DNA of 64,000 nt from Micrasema longulum (lineage: Eukaryota > Arthropoda > Insecta > Trichoptera > Brachycentridae), in NCBI GenBank assembly GCA_022494885.1, contig JAGVSM010003772.1:1-64000 (forward strand). The letters are read 5' to 3'. Position 1 is the stretch's first letter, and every line of letters starts with the position of its first letter. The notes beneath the pieces were generated by a model, which worked only from the letters and a program-made list of their open reading frames with translations, was not told the origin of the DNA and ran no database searches. This document shows positions 45,700 through 64,000 of this stretch, one piece after another. The position numbers were made by a program, and so were the translations under genes.

Positions 45700-46320
45700 T
45701 ACCTACCGTAAATTATTTCAAAGATCGGACACGTTTTTAACACGTATTATGCCGTGGCTTTTTAAAATTTTACAAGACAATTAACTCTCCGACGGACGGA
45801 CACTACTTTAAAAAATCAAAAGAACCGATGTCAAAGTCCATAGCGCTATAAAGGACTAGCTAAAAATAATGCTGAAATAATAGCGCGTAGATTCAAGATC
45901 CAAGCTTGCATAAATTTTAATCAATCCTTTCAAATCCAAAAATATTCACACCTATTCTAACACATCTACCATTCAATTATTTCTCACGGTATTTTAGGGT
46001 CATTCAGCGAGCACAGCGGAAAGAATAATCAAGGAAGTTGTGAAGTACTTCATACAAAAAATCGGAAAAAACAACAATAAATTTGTTAGAAAAGTACAAA
46101 ACAAGATCTCACTTTTCGAGCCCGCGATTGTCGATGTTAAAACTTGGCCGGTGACGTGACAGCTAACGACAGCTGCAAAGATCCAAAGAATAGAAAAGAT
46201 CGGAATAAGAACATTTATATTGAAGACAAGCATCCAAAATAAATTAAATGGCAACATTATGAAGTATATTGTTTTCAAATTGCGGGAAATTTGAATTTAG
46301 ACGAAAATAACATAAAATCA
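45700..46320. promoter_or_regulatory. Candidate start region between APMAP and the reductase
   Basis: Lies upstream of the reductase and could also serve the missing 5' exon of APMAP. It is less AT-rich than its surroundings (GAGCCCGCGATTGTCGATG, GGCCGGTGACGTGACAGC with a CRE-like TGACGTGA). A minus-strand frame here encodes a signal-peptide-like run but hits a stop before any donor. The assignment is inference from position and composition. Confidence 0.25.
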
Positions 46321-46514
46321 ATTTATATATCATAACTGTTTTCCCACCTCGCCACATTAAGGTTGTCTTTTGTTATTGTATATACAAAGTATTTGAATGT
46401 TTGTCAACATTAGATACTAAACAAGCAAACATTTCTAAAAATAGTCAGCTCATTTTGAATGTTTGCCAAAAAATTTTCATAATATTCCAATGTCCAATTT
46501 TTCTTCCTTCCACT

Positions 46515-46580
46515 ATGAAAACTATTTCTTTGAGTGAAACGAAAGCAGAAATACCTCTTATAGGTTTGGGAACATGGCAG
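46515..46580 (+). CDS. Reductase exon 1
   Basis: Encodes 22 residues ending [12 protein letters not shown], donor CAG|GTAAAC, phase 0. The splice position is the same as in the orphan exon at 8423. Confidence 0.9.
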
Positions 46581-49500
46581 GTAAACGAATATTAAAGATA
46601 TAACCTAGAGTATTATTTAACACACATTATTTGTTTATTATTCATATCACTGTTAGTGTTTTCACACTTATAGATACGGAGACGGGTCTCATTATGTGGA
46701 TATTGTAAATAATGTTAATTTTGTAACAATGTGTGTATTTTTTTAGGCGAAACCAGAAGAAATCGAATCAGCAATCAAAAGTGCTTTAGAGTTTGGATAC
46801 AGACTTATAGATACAGCTTTTAATTACAACAATGAAGAGGCAATTGGACGAGCTTTGAATTTGTGGTTAGAACAGGAAAATGGAGATAGAAGCGAATTGT
46901 TTATCACCACTAAAGTAATATAATTATTATTATAAAGATTCAAACTTTTAATATAATTTATTATTCAAGCAATTAATCAATATTGTATTTTGATTTCAAA
47001 CTAGAATCCACCCTATTAAAAATTGTGGAGGCATATTTTTTTTATTATTTGATCTATTAGCTTTCATAAATGAATTGTTATCGAAACATTCATATTATTT
47101 TTAATAAACCTGTTATTGAATTTAATTTACTTTATGGTTGTGCCATGAATTATGGTTTTATGGATAATTACACTTTTACCCACTTTCAACGAACAATAAA
47201 TTAGAGGATTATTTGTTTTCTCAAAAAAATAAAACAATTTTGGTGTGGGTATGATAATAAAAATAAATATTCCAGGCATTAAAGTTCAAATTGATTCCCC
47301 TGCATAATCAATTTTAAAGTGCTGAAAACTCTACTTGTTCAATACAATGTAGCTCAAATTAATATTAAAAAATATTTATATATTTTGAGCCATTTTGAAA
47401 AACAATTGAATAAGTTAAAGTAGGGGGTTAAAAATTATATTTTTAATCATTTATATCTAAAATATTCCATATTTTTAAATAAGGTTTATTTTTACAGCTC
47501 CCTCACATTGGCAACAGGGCTTCAGATGTTGAGAAATTTCTGAGGTTATCTCTGAAAAAACTAAATTTGTCTTATGTAGACCTCTACCTTATCCACGTGC
47601 CTTTCGGATTTGAGAATAATGAAGAAACTATGACTCCTAAAATCAGGGAGAATGGGGATTTTGAGCTGGACCCTCAAACAAATCATATTGCAATATGGAA
47701 GGTAAAATAGGCCATCGGTATGGAGATTGATAATGCACATTTAATAAATTTGTCTAGTCGAACAAAAAGGAGGGGTCTGAGCAAAATGCTCATTATGAGG
47801 TTTTCCCCAAGTATGAATTGTTATACCCAAAATCAATTGATTGAATGAATTGTTATCCCTTTCCTTCTTTATAAATACCGAATGGAGCTTCTCACTACTA
47901 TACATTTACCTGTCATAGGTCCAGTCGGATATGCAGATCTGGTGGTTTCCAAAAGGAATTTCAAGGCTTTTAAAATGTTTTGTAATCATCTAGGTGAATT
48001 GATCATGTCCAATTAATTAATAGGATGTTAAATTAAATAACATGTCAGTGAAGAATTCACTTACCTCTTTTCCTCAATCCAATGAAGTACATATTGTATA
48101 CTTTTAGATTACCTTCTTTCAGCACGCTAAGGCTACCAGATTACAGAGAGCTCCCTCGGGGATCCTTTCTTGTTTGGCAACAAGCAATTTTTTCCTTGTA
48201 TGTGGGCACCGCCAAGGAGACTTAAGTCCTCAGGTGCGGTGTGCGATATTTGATGAGCAAGGTGTTTTACCCAAAATCCGCACAACTTTTGCTCAGAGGC
48301 ACCTACCCTCTATTACACCGAGAGTGTTCATTATTTTGGAAGAGTGTATTAAGCTCCCAAGGACAAAAGACAAAATCTGTTTTCAAGACAGCGGTTCAGG
48401 ACTGGATTTTCCTTGGGAGGAGGGATTTGCGTTGGAAACTCCTTGCAGATTTTTAAAGAACACGAGTTGGTTAGTTTCATGTAAATCAAATTTTTGTCTT
48501 TTTTCTTTTTATATTGATGTGCCATGTTGTTATTTTTAATGATGTTTTTGTTTTGTACAGTATTTTTGTGCTAAGTTAGTGCATTTTTTGTCCCAACTCA
48601 ACACAAGAGTCCCATAGAGTTGGAACTTTACAACTCTCACAGATTCCGATACCGCCTAATCATGCCGTGTAAAATAGGAATACCTATCTTTTGTAAAATT
48701 TTATGATAATCTGAAGAAAATATTTTGACAAAATTTAAATCAACTTTGAGTCAGCTATTTTTATTTTTCTAAGATATATTTATGTGTGAATAAGAAAGTT
48801 CAGTGTATTTTTATTTTATTTGATAATAGATTATCAAACCAAGCCAATAATATTTATTGCTACGATTTTTTAAAGCTTTCTTATTTTTTAATTACTGCAT
48901 GCGTGATGTCACTAGTTCTCTACAGTAAGTTGTCCTGATTGGTGGGTTGGCATCCCGGAAACCGAAAATCTATCACAACACTCTATTATTGGTTGACTTA
49001 GATTAACTAGTGACATCATTTAAAGTCATTCATTTTTATGAATTTTTTCATACATTTAAGAGAAACTTTGTCATACAGTTAAATGCTCTAATTTTTACAG
49101 CATTTAAGAAAACATTTTTTATGTCCAATTTCTCATCGCACTAAACTTCATTATTATTTATCGTCCAGTTCATTTAGTAGACAAGTCCAAATAAACAAGA
49201 TTACAGAGTTTTATGTAAAATTTTCCTCTCTATCTGAATTCAGATATAATTATTATAAAATGCTTGAAAAAAATTATGCCAATAAATTTCTTTAGAATTA
49301 AATGGTGATATTGCTCGGGTTCTTTAAATGAATGTCCCACCAATAATTTGCTTTAATATTTACTTGATATTTAGAATTGCAAATAACATATTAGAATGTT
49401 TATTGATAAAGAAAATATAAACTAAGTCCATTTAACATTTCAATTCCCAACTCCTTGATTGATTTTCCAGTCTTCACAAAGGTTTCAGACACATGCCTAT

Positions 49501-52287
49501 TGCAACCACCATAGCAGGTGGTAATGAGATCTGCAAGTAACCCAACAAATGAATTCATTGTAATAATAAATCATATTATAATACTAAGTAATAATTTCAG
49601 GCAATGGAAGCAGTCAAAGAAATGGGTCTGGCTAAAAATATTGGCCTTTCTAACTTCAATGAGAGTCAGATAGAGGCCATATACAATGTTGCTACTGTCA
49701 AACCACAAGTGTTGCAAGTGGAATGTCATGTCTACCTTCAACAGAAAAAACTGCTGACATTTTGTAAAGCGAAGAATATTGCCGTGACAGCATACAGTCC
49801 GCTTGGAAGTCCTGGAGCACAGACACACTTTGCAACTAAGTATAATTACGGGTAAGGGAAAAAATTGATTTCCTAGCTTACGAAATAGTTGAATATATTT
49901 TACTGTCTTAAAATATGAACATTGTGTTTCTGTGATATTATATCGTCTGTTTAATTCTTGACTATCCAAAATGCCAAAACACAAAATGTGCAGGAGTGAT
50001 TTTTTCGACTTCACAAACAGTACGTTCCAGAGCATTGTAAACGGCATATTATTGTGAAATTGATAAAAGCGAGAAAATCCTGTGAAGAATTCAAAGTATA
50101 ATTGCCTTTTAAGAGTATTCTAGGGGTTTAGATGAATGATTTTGAGTTTTGGGCGTTTAGGCTAAACGGAAATTATTAAATAACTTAAAGTATTGCAGTT
50201 TTGGCATTTAAGATTATACAGAAAAGAAGGGAATTTCACAGAGAATCATATTCTGTAAAAAAAGCATTTGGGATAATTCAGAATTGATTAGACGATATAA
50301 TGTACTTAGTGGATCAAGCTACAATGTAAAATTTCCCGAGTTAGTTTCACCGTTTAAGTTTTGAAATTTTAACTGTACAGCATGGATACATTCAGATATG
50401 AGATCCCTATTTTGTTAAGGATATCAACTTGTTGGAAAGGGTCCAAAGATGACGCAAGAAGCAAAAAAAAACTGTCATATCCCAATGCTGCAGGAACGAC
50501 AAGAAAGGGGTGACTTGATAGGCATATAAAATATTCAACAGTCACTATAGGTGCCACAGTCTCAGGCTAGAGAAAAGCAGATTCTATCTAAACCCACGAA
50601 AGCATTGCCTGAGCCATAGGGTTGTTAATGGTTGGAATAAGCTGCCACAAGACCTGATCTCAACGTGTAGTCACAATAATAAAAAAATGGACTAGATTTG
50701 TTTCAGAAATGTTAAAACACGCCAACTAACTTTCGTTAAATAGATTTAAGCAAATCAGTTTTAAGCTGCTTGCTTAAAATTAAAATAACAATATACATGG
50801 AACAAAAAGTTCATCACATTATAATTATTGTTAGTAATCGAACCGGGGCCCCGTTTACAATGGGAAGTTACCAAGGGTTATCTTCAATGAGGAAGTTCGG
50901 TGGTTGTAACTTTTTTTTTTGGTAATAGACCAAAAAAATTTCTTTTTTATGTATTGTATTATCAGCGCTATAATTTTTTTAAGTTATGTATTTTTGAAAT
51001 TACTATATTACTTCGGGTGTGACGTCTCATGTTCTCTTCCCTTTCTTCTCAATGAGTTCTGCTAAATCGTTTACTTACCGTAAACTGGGAACCTATCGCA
51101 ACTCTCTTATTATTGGTTGATTCTAAAGAACTAGAGGCATCATGCAAAGTAGTTTGTTTTTATTAAAATCTATTTTACTATTTTTTTTGTACATTTTCAA
51201 GAAATTTTGCCTTACAATTTAATGCTTTAACTTTTACCATGCGTAATACATTTTTATATCCATTTTCCCGTAGGGCTGAACTGTCTATAAAGTAAAAGCT
51301 AATTCTCTGTATGAAAAATCAAATATACAGGTGTTCTTTAAACCCTGTCACATCTGAAACCGCGATGATCAGTATGAGCAAGAGGACATATTGGCACATT
51401 AAAATAAATTTTTAGAACGAATAAAATTTACAAAAATTAAATATTAAAAAAAACAAATGGTTGCTTACTTCTGCAGGGGAGAAATGAGGACGGGAGAGGG
51501 GGGAGTCTGATACACCATCGACCGCGCGGCCGCACCCCCCTCGCTTCTCCCCTGCAGAAGTAAGCAACCATTTGTTTTTTTTTATATTTCATTTTTTTTA
51601 ATTTTCTTTATTCTAAATATTTTTTTTAGATATGCTTATATGTCTTCTTGCCCATACTAAGCATCGTGGTTTCAGATGTGACAGGGTTTAAAGAACATCC
51701 TGTATATGAATAATATAAATTTTTAAACATCTTCAATTATCAAGGTTACTGACGAAGATACTTCAAATTTGTGTTGGTGTCCATAATATCATGTAGAAAC
51801 TACAGCTAAGCAGTGTGTGTAATTGAAGACTTGAACAGCCAATGACAGAGTTCCATATTTCCTTCACTAATAAGTTGACATAATATGTATTTTGATATTT
51901 GCAATGTCCAAAAATAAAAACCATAATTAGTTTAGAATTGATGAAATAAGAATGTTAATTAGAACAATGTGTGCATTTTCCAGACTACAGAACTGCGCCA
52001 ATCTAATAGAACATCCCGTGGTCCAAACTATTGCCACAAACCATGGAAAATCACCCTCGCAAGTCCTACTTCGATTCCTCATACAGCAGGATGTAGTGGT
52101 CATACCTAAAAGCTCCAATCCCGAGAGAATCAAACAAAATATCGAACTCTTCGACTTCGAACTTAACAGAGAAGAAATGGAATCACTTAAAGGGCAGGAT
52201 AGAGGAGAAGATGGAAGGATTATTGATTTTCTCTTTTGGAAAGGAGTACAAAAGCATCCACAATATCCATTCTCTATCAAAACATGA
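46515..52287 (+). CDS. Aldo-keto reductase (AKR1-like), complete
   Basis: Five exons join in frame: 46515-46580, 46747-46914, 47498-47701, 49601-49851 and 51984-52287, giving 330 residues, the normal length. The catalytic tetrad is present at family spacing: Asp44 and Tyr49 ([14 protein letters not shown]), Lys78 (FITTK) and His111 ([11 protein letters not shown]). [14 protein letters not shown] and [13 protein letters not shown] (Lys272, Arg278 for the NADPH phosphate) follow. The C-terminal [16 protein letters not shown] is typical of insect members annotated as AKR1-like. The enzyme should be a cytosolic NADPH-dependent carbonyl reductase; the substrate cannot be told. Start: an upstream in-frame Met at 46401 exists, but the Met at 46515 matches the family N-terminus. 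Neighbours: MCM5 converges from the right. Confidence 0.95.
46747..46914 (+). CDS. Reductase exon 2
   Basis: Acceptor TTTTAG, donor AAA|GTAATA. Carries Asp44 and Tyr49, and the catalytic Lys78 as its last codon. Confidence 0.95.
47498..47701 (+). CDS. Reductase exon 3
   Basis: Acceptor TTTACAG, donor [29 protein letters not shown] then the His111 block. Confidence 0.95.
48180..48560 (+). repeat. Degenerate coding-like fragment, possible LINE tail
   Basis: Two overlapping frames lie in reductase intron 3. One reads ...[19 protein letters not shown] then [11 protein letters not shown], which resembles the LWNSLP...FK..L..WL end of LINE reverse transcriptases. The match is weak. Confidence 0.3.
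48789..49154 (-). mobile_element. MITE family 1 copy, reverse
   Basis: AATAAGAAAGTTCAGTG at left, GCACTAAACTTCATTATT at right; interior as in 5783-6172. Lies in reductase intron 3. Confidence 0.6.
49601..49851 (+). CDS. Reductase exon 4
   Basis: Acceptor TTTCAG, donor ACGG|GTAAGG, phase 2. [20 protein letters not shown] through [17 protein letters not shown]. Confidence 0.95.
50340..50720 (+). mobile_element. LINE C-terminal fragment
   Basis: Across frames: [10 protein letters not shown], then [32 protein letters not shown], the common end of CR1/jockey-type elements. Lies in reductase intron 4. Confidence 0.65.
50886..51287 (-). mobile_element. MITE family 1 copy, reverse
   Basis: AATGAGGAAGTTCGGTGG at left, CCCGTAGGGCTGAACTGTC at right. 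Confidence 0.6.
51326..51714. mobile_element. Palindromic MITE family 2, copy 2
   Basis: TACAGGTGTTCTTTAAACCC at left and its inverse GGGTTTAAAGAACATCCTGT at right. The GC-rich centre (CGACCGCGCGGCCGC) is inverted relative to the copy at 33694. Confidence 0.75.
51984..52287 (+). CDS. Reductase exon 5 (last)
   Basis: Acceptor [28 protein letters not shown], the IPKS cofactor block, then [16 protein letters not shown] and SIKT, stop TGA. Confidence 0.95.
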
Positions 52288-52514
52288 ATTAAAAATGGCT
52301 ACCCAATGATCCATTGATTTTCATCTGCTAGCTCCTATAAATCACACTCCTTCGCTATGATGACAATTATTTGGACGTCCATGTTATTTTCTCTTTATTA
52401 ACAAACCATAGAAATCTTTAAAATACGAGTGAGGAATGTGCGCAAACATCAAAAGGACGGCCGATTTGCCGTCCTAGTGAGCGTCAGTAACCCCCAAAAT
52501 TTAAATATTTGGTA

Positions 52515-52527
52515 AATAAAGAATAAA
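52515..52527 (+). terminator. Candidate reductase polyadenylation signals
   Basis: AATAAAGAATAAA, two overlapping signals about 230 nt after the stop codon. They are the first AATAAA downstream. Confidence 0.35.
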
Positions 52528-52589
52528 ATGATAATGGAAGTCTCGGTCAATTTTAATGTTTACGTTCTTTACTGAATTTATGAAAACAT

Positions 52590-53041
52590 AATTGGTATCA
52601 AAATGGAATGTCAAGTAGACAAAAGTGGGCATTTTCGAAACCTTCTGTTTGCGTTTAATCGAGGGAATAAAGCTTCCAAAGCTGCTCGCGATATTTGTGC
52701 AGTGTATGGGGTGTAGATGCTGTGAATTATTGACTAATTTGTTGTAATTTTTTTTTGTTGCATCATTTGGAAAACAGCTAGCACACAATACAATGGAATT
52801 CCATCAAGAATTAACAATAAATAACATAAATTGTAGTATTTTTTTAAATATGTACATTATAAATAATATTTTATTGCATTCACACAAATCAAAGAATTTT
52901 AAATACTCGAAAAAAAAAGGAAAAAATCATTTTCAAGAAGGGTTTTTACCAGCTTAACTGCCAGACATGACCGCATCCATCGAAGAGTCGGAGGGCCTCA
53001 TTGACATGAGTTTCTGTAGCAAATGGCTGCTGTTGCATCTT
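52590..53041 (-). pseudogene. Decayed partial duplicate of an MCM5 exon with its flank
   Basis: This segment matches 55420-55900 nearly throughout: a mariner-type helix-turn-helix scrap (plus strand, RGNKASKAARDICAVYG), the ACAATGGAATTCCATCAAGA stretch, and then the exon itself at about 52935-53036. In reverse the exon copy reads [20 protein letters not shown], then a deletion shifts the frame (DGCGHVWQLSW, stop). The front of the exon ([14 protein letters not shown]) is missing. It lies beyond the true last exon, so it cannot be used in the mRNA body without disrupting it. Confidence 0.85.
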
Positions 53042-53177
53042 ATATATTTTTTTATATACTTTACACCCAATATATTTATATATATGTTTAATAAGCAATA
53101 CTGCATGTCAATGTTTGAAAAAATATTAGTTTGTAAAACTTAATTAAAAAAACATATTTAATGCGAAAAATGAATTG

Positions 53178-53183
53178 TTTATT
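53178..53183 (-). terminator. Candidate MCM5 polyadenylation signal
   Basis: AATAAA on the minus strand about 85 nt past the MCM5 stop codon, the usual spacing. Confidence 0.4.
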
Positions 53184-53267
53184 AGTTAACGTATTGTATA
53201 TTACATTCTTAATAATACAAACAAATAAATGATTTGTACACAGTAGACAAAAAACTAAGCAGTTGGA

Positions 53268-62842
<9,575 letters not shown>

Positions 62843-63344
62843 CTGAAAATAACAACGAAACACATAAATTTAAATAGGGAAGAAACAGAAGTTTTTTGTT
62901 TTTTTGCCACTCATCCCTTTTTGATTTTTAGGTGTAAGTCAAAAAATTATTTGAATTATGTTCAGCTGCTAGATTGCAATCACCACCAGCAATCTCAACG
63001 ACTGAACGGTATAAAATTAAATTTTTAACTTAGATGAGTTGCAGAAAAAAAAAATATGTCTCTTTTTGCCTCATCCTGTGAGTATAAAAAATGCCCACAC
63101 ACAAAAAATATGTACACATAAAATTATGATTACATTTCCATTTTACTATGATTAAAAATTACAAATCCTCCCGTAGATGGGTCTTCCCAAGAATTATTAT
63201 TTACTTACTTGCTTAGGTATAGATTTTTTATTATTTAAGACCTGAATTAATTCCTTTGGATAAAAAAAATACTTTTGATTCTGTGTACTGAAGGAATTAT
63301 TTGAAAATTTTGTTTTTTATATTTTATGCTTAAGAAATTATTTA

Positions 63345-63880
63345 ATAAATGTTATTAAATATTTGTATATAACCACTTACCGACTTTTCTAGGTCTACCG
63401 GTTTCGAGATGTACTCGTCTCTTCGTCAGGACACCAATTAAACCAACATGCAAAACCCACTATACACCTTCTCCATAGTTGCACAAAAATATAAAACCAA
63501 CACGACATGCATTTTAACAACTATGGTGAAGGTGTATAGTGGGTTTTGCATGTTGGTTCAATTGGTGTCCCGAGAAAGAGACGGGTATGTCTTGAAACCG
63601 GTAGACATAGAAAAGTCGGTAAGTGATTATACTCGTCTCTTCATCAGGACACCAATTAAACCAACATTCAAAACCCACTATACACCTTCTCCATAGTTGC
63701 ACAAAAATATAAAACCAACACGACATGCATTTTAACAATTATGGTGAAGGTGTATAGTGGGTTTTGCATGTTGGTTCAATTGGTGTCCTGAGAAAGAGAC
63801 GGGTACGTCTCGAAACCGGTAGACATAGAAAAGTCGGTAAGTGATTATATACAAATATTTAATAACATTTATTAAATTGT
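63345..63880. mobile_element. Two foldback elements in tandem
   Basis: Sequence TACCGACTTTTCTAGGTCTA CCGGTTTCGAGA, GACACCAATTAAACCAACAT and AAAACCCACTATACACCTTC is followed by its inverse. The second half (from about 63630) repeats the whole hairpin. Outer ends GTTATTAAATATTTGTATAT AACCACTTAC and inverse bound the pair. Related to 13480-14070. Confidence 0.75.
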
Positions 63881-64000
63881 TTAACTTCAAAGTTAATGCT
63901 TAAAATATTAATAATAAATTATTTAATCTTTACTTTTTATAAACAATGGGTCTCAAACTGATAATCAACTGACAAGATTAATTTAAAATGAGTTATTGTC

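Noticed and set aside
46000..46278. Minus-strand frame with several hydrophobic runs, ending MKYFTTSLIILSAVLAE
   Set aside because: It looked like a first exon of APMAP, but it stops before any good donor, and the exon at 42019 fits by phase and sequence.

Overview
The window looks like an AT-rich, transposon-dense insect nuclear genome. Genes are split into short exons with GT-AG introns, introns reach 13 kb, and SINEs, LINE tails, Tc1/mariner relics and foldback MITEs fill most of the space. The order of insect cannot be fixed from sequence alone. Nothing prokaryotic is present: no operons, no CRISPR array and no prophage.

Four host genes can be supported. (1) The first coding exon of an aldo-keto reductase lies on the minus strand at 8423-8491, in a small CpG-rich island; the rest of that gene must lie left of base 1 or be lost. 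(2) A complete APMAP/hemomucin-type strictosidine-synthase-like membrane protein lies on the minus strand, with six coding exons between 42140 and 22340 (565 codons plus stop). It includes a remote first exon 13.2 kb upstream of exon 2 and a Lys/Pro/Ala/Glu repeat tail ending in KTEL. (3) A complete aldo-keto reductase lies on the plus strand, five exons at 46515-52287 (330 aa), with an intact catalytic tetrad. (4) The C-terminal two thirds of the replicative helicase subunit MCM5 lies on the minus strand, eight exons between 62842 and 53268; its N-terminal exons lie beyond base 64000. All exon phases of genes 2-4 close without a frameshift.

Layout. 1-8400: repeats, including one Tc1-like element with both inverted ends. 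8423-8700: promoter and exon 1 of the first aldo-keto reductase. 8700-22300: mostly repeats and unassigned AT-rich DNA, with a 55-bp satellite at 9141-9520. 22340-42146: APMAP, whose introns carry many LINE and MITE copies. 42780-46500: retrotransposon fragments, then the probable start region of the second reductase. 46515-52287: reductase. 52590-53041: a decayed copy of an internal MCM5 exon with its flanking intron. 53268-64000: MCM5, with foldback and mariner-type insertions in its introns.

The reductase and MCM5 converge tail to tail with about 1 kb between stop codons. APMAP and the reductase start in opposite directions. No functional pathway links the four genes. The most unusual material is the duplicated MCM5 pseudo-exon, the orphan reductase exon, the KTEL-ended repeat tail of APMAP, and several long palindromic or foldback repeat families. 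No clearly novel multi-gene system was found.
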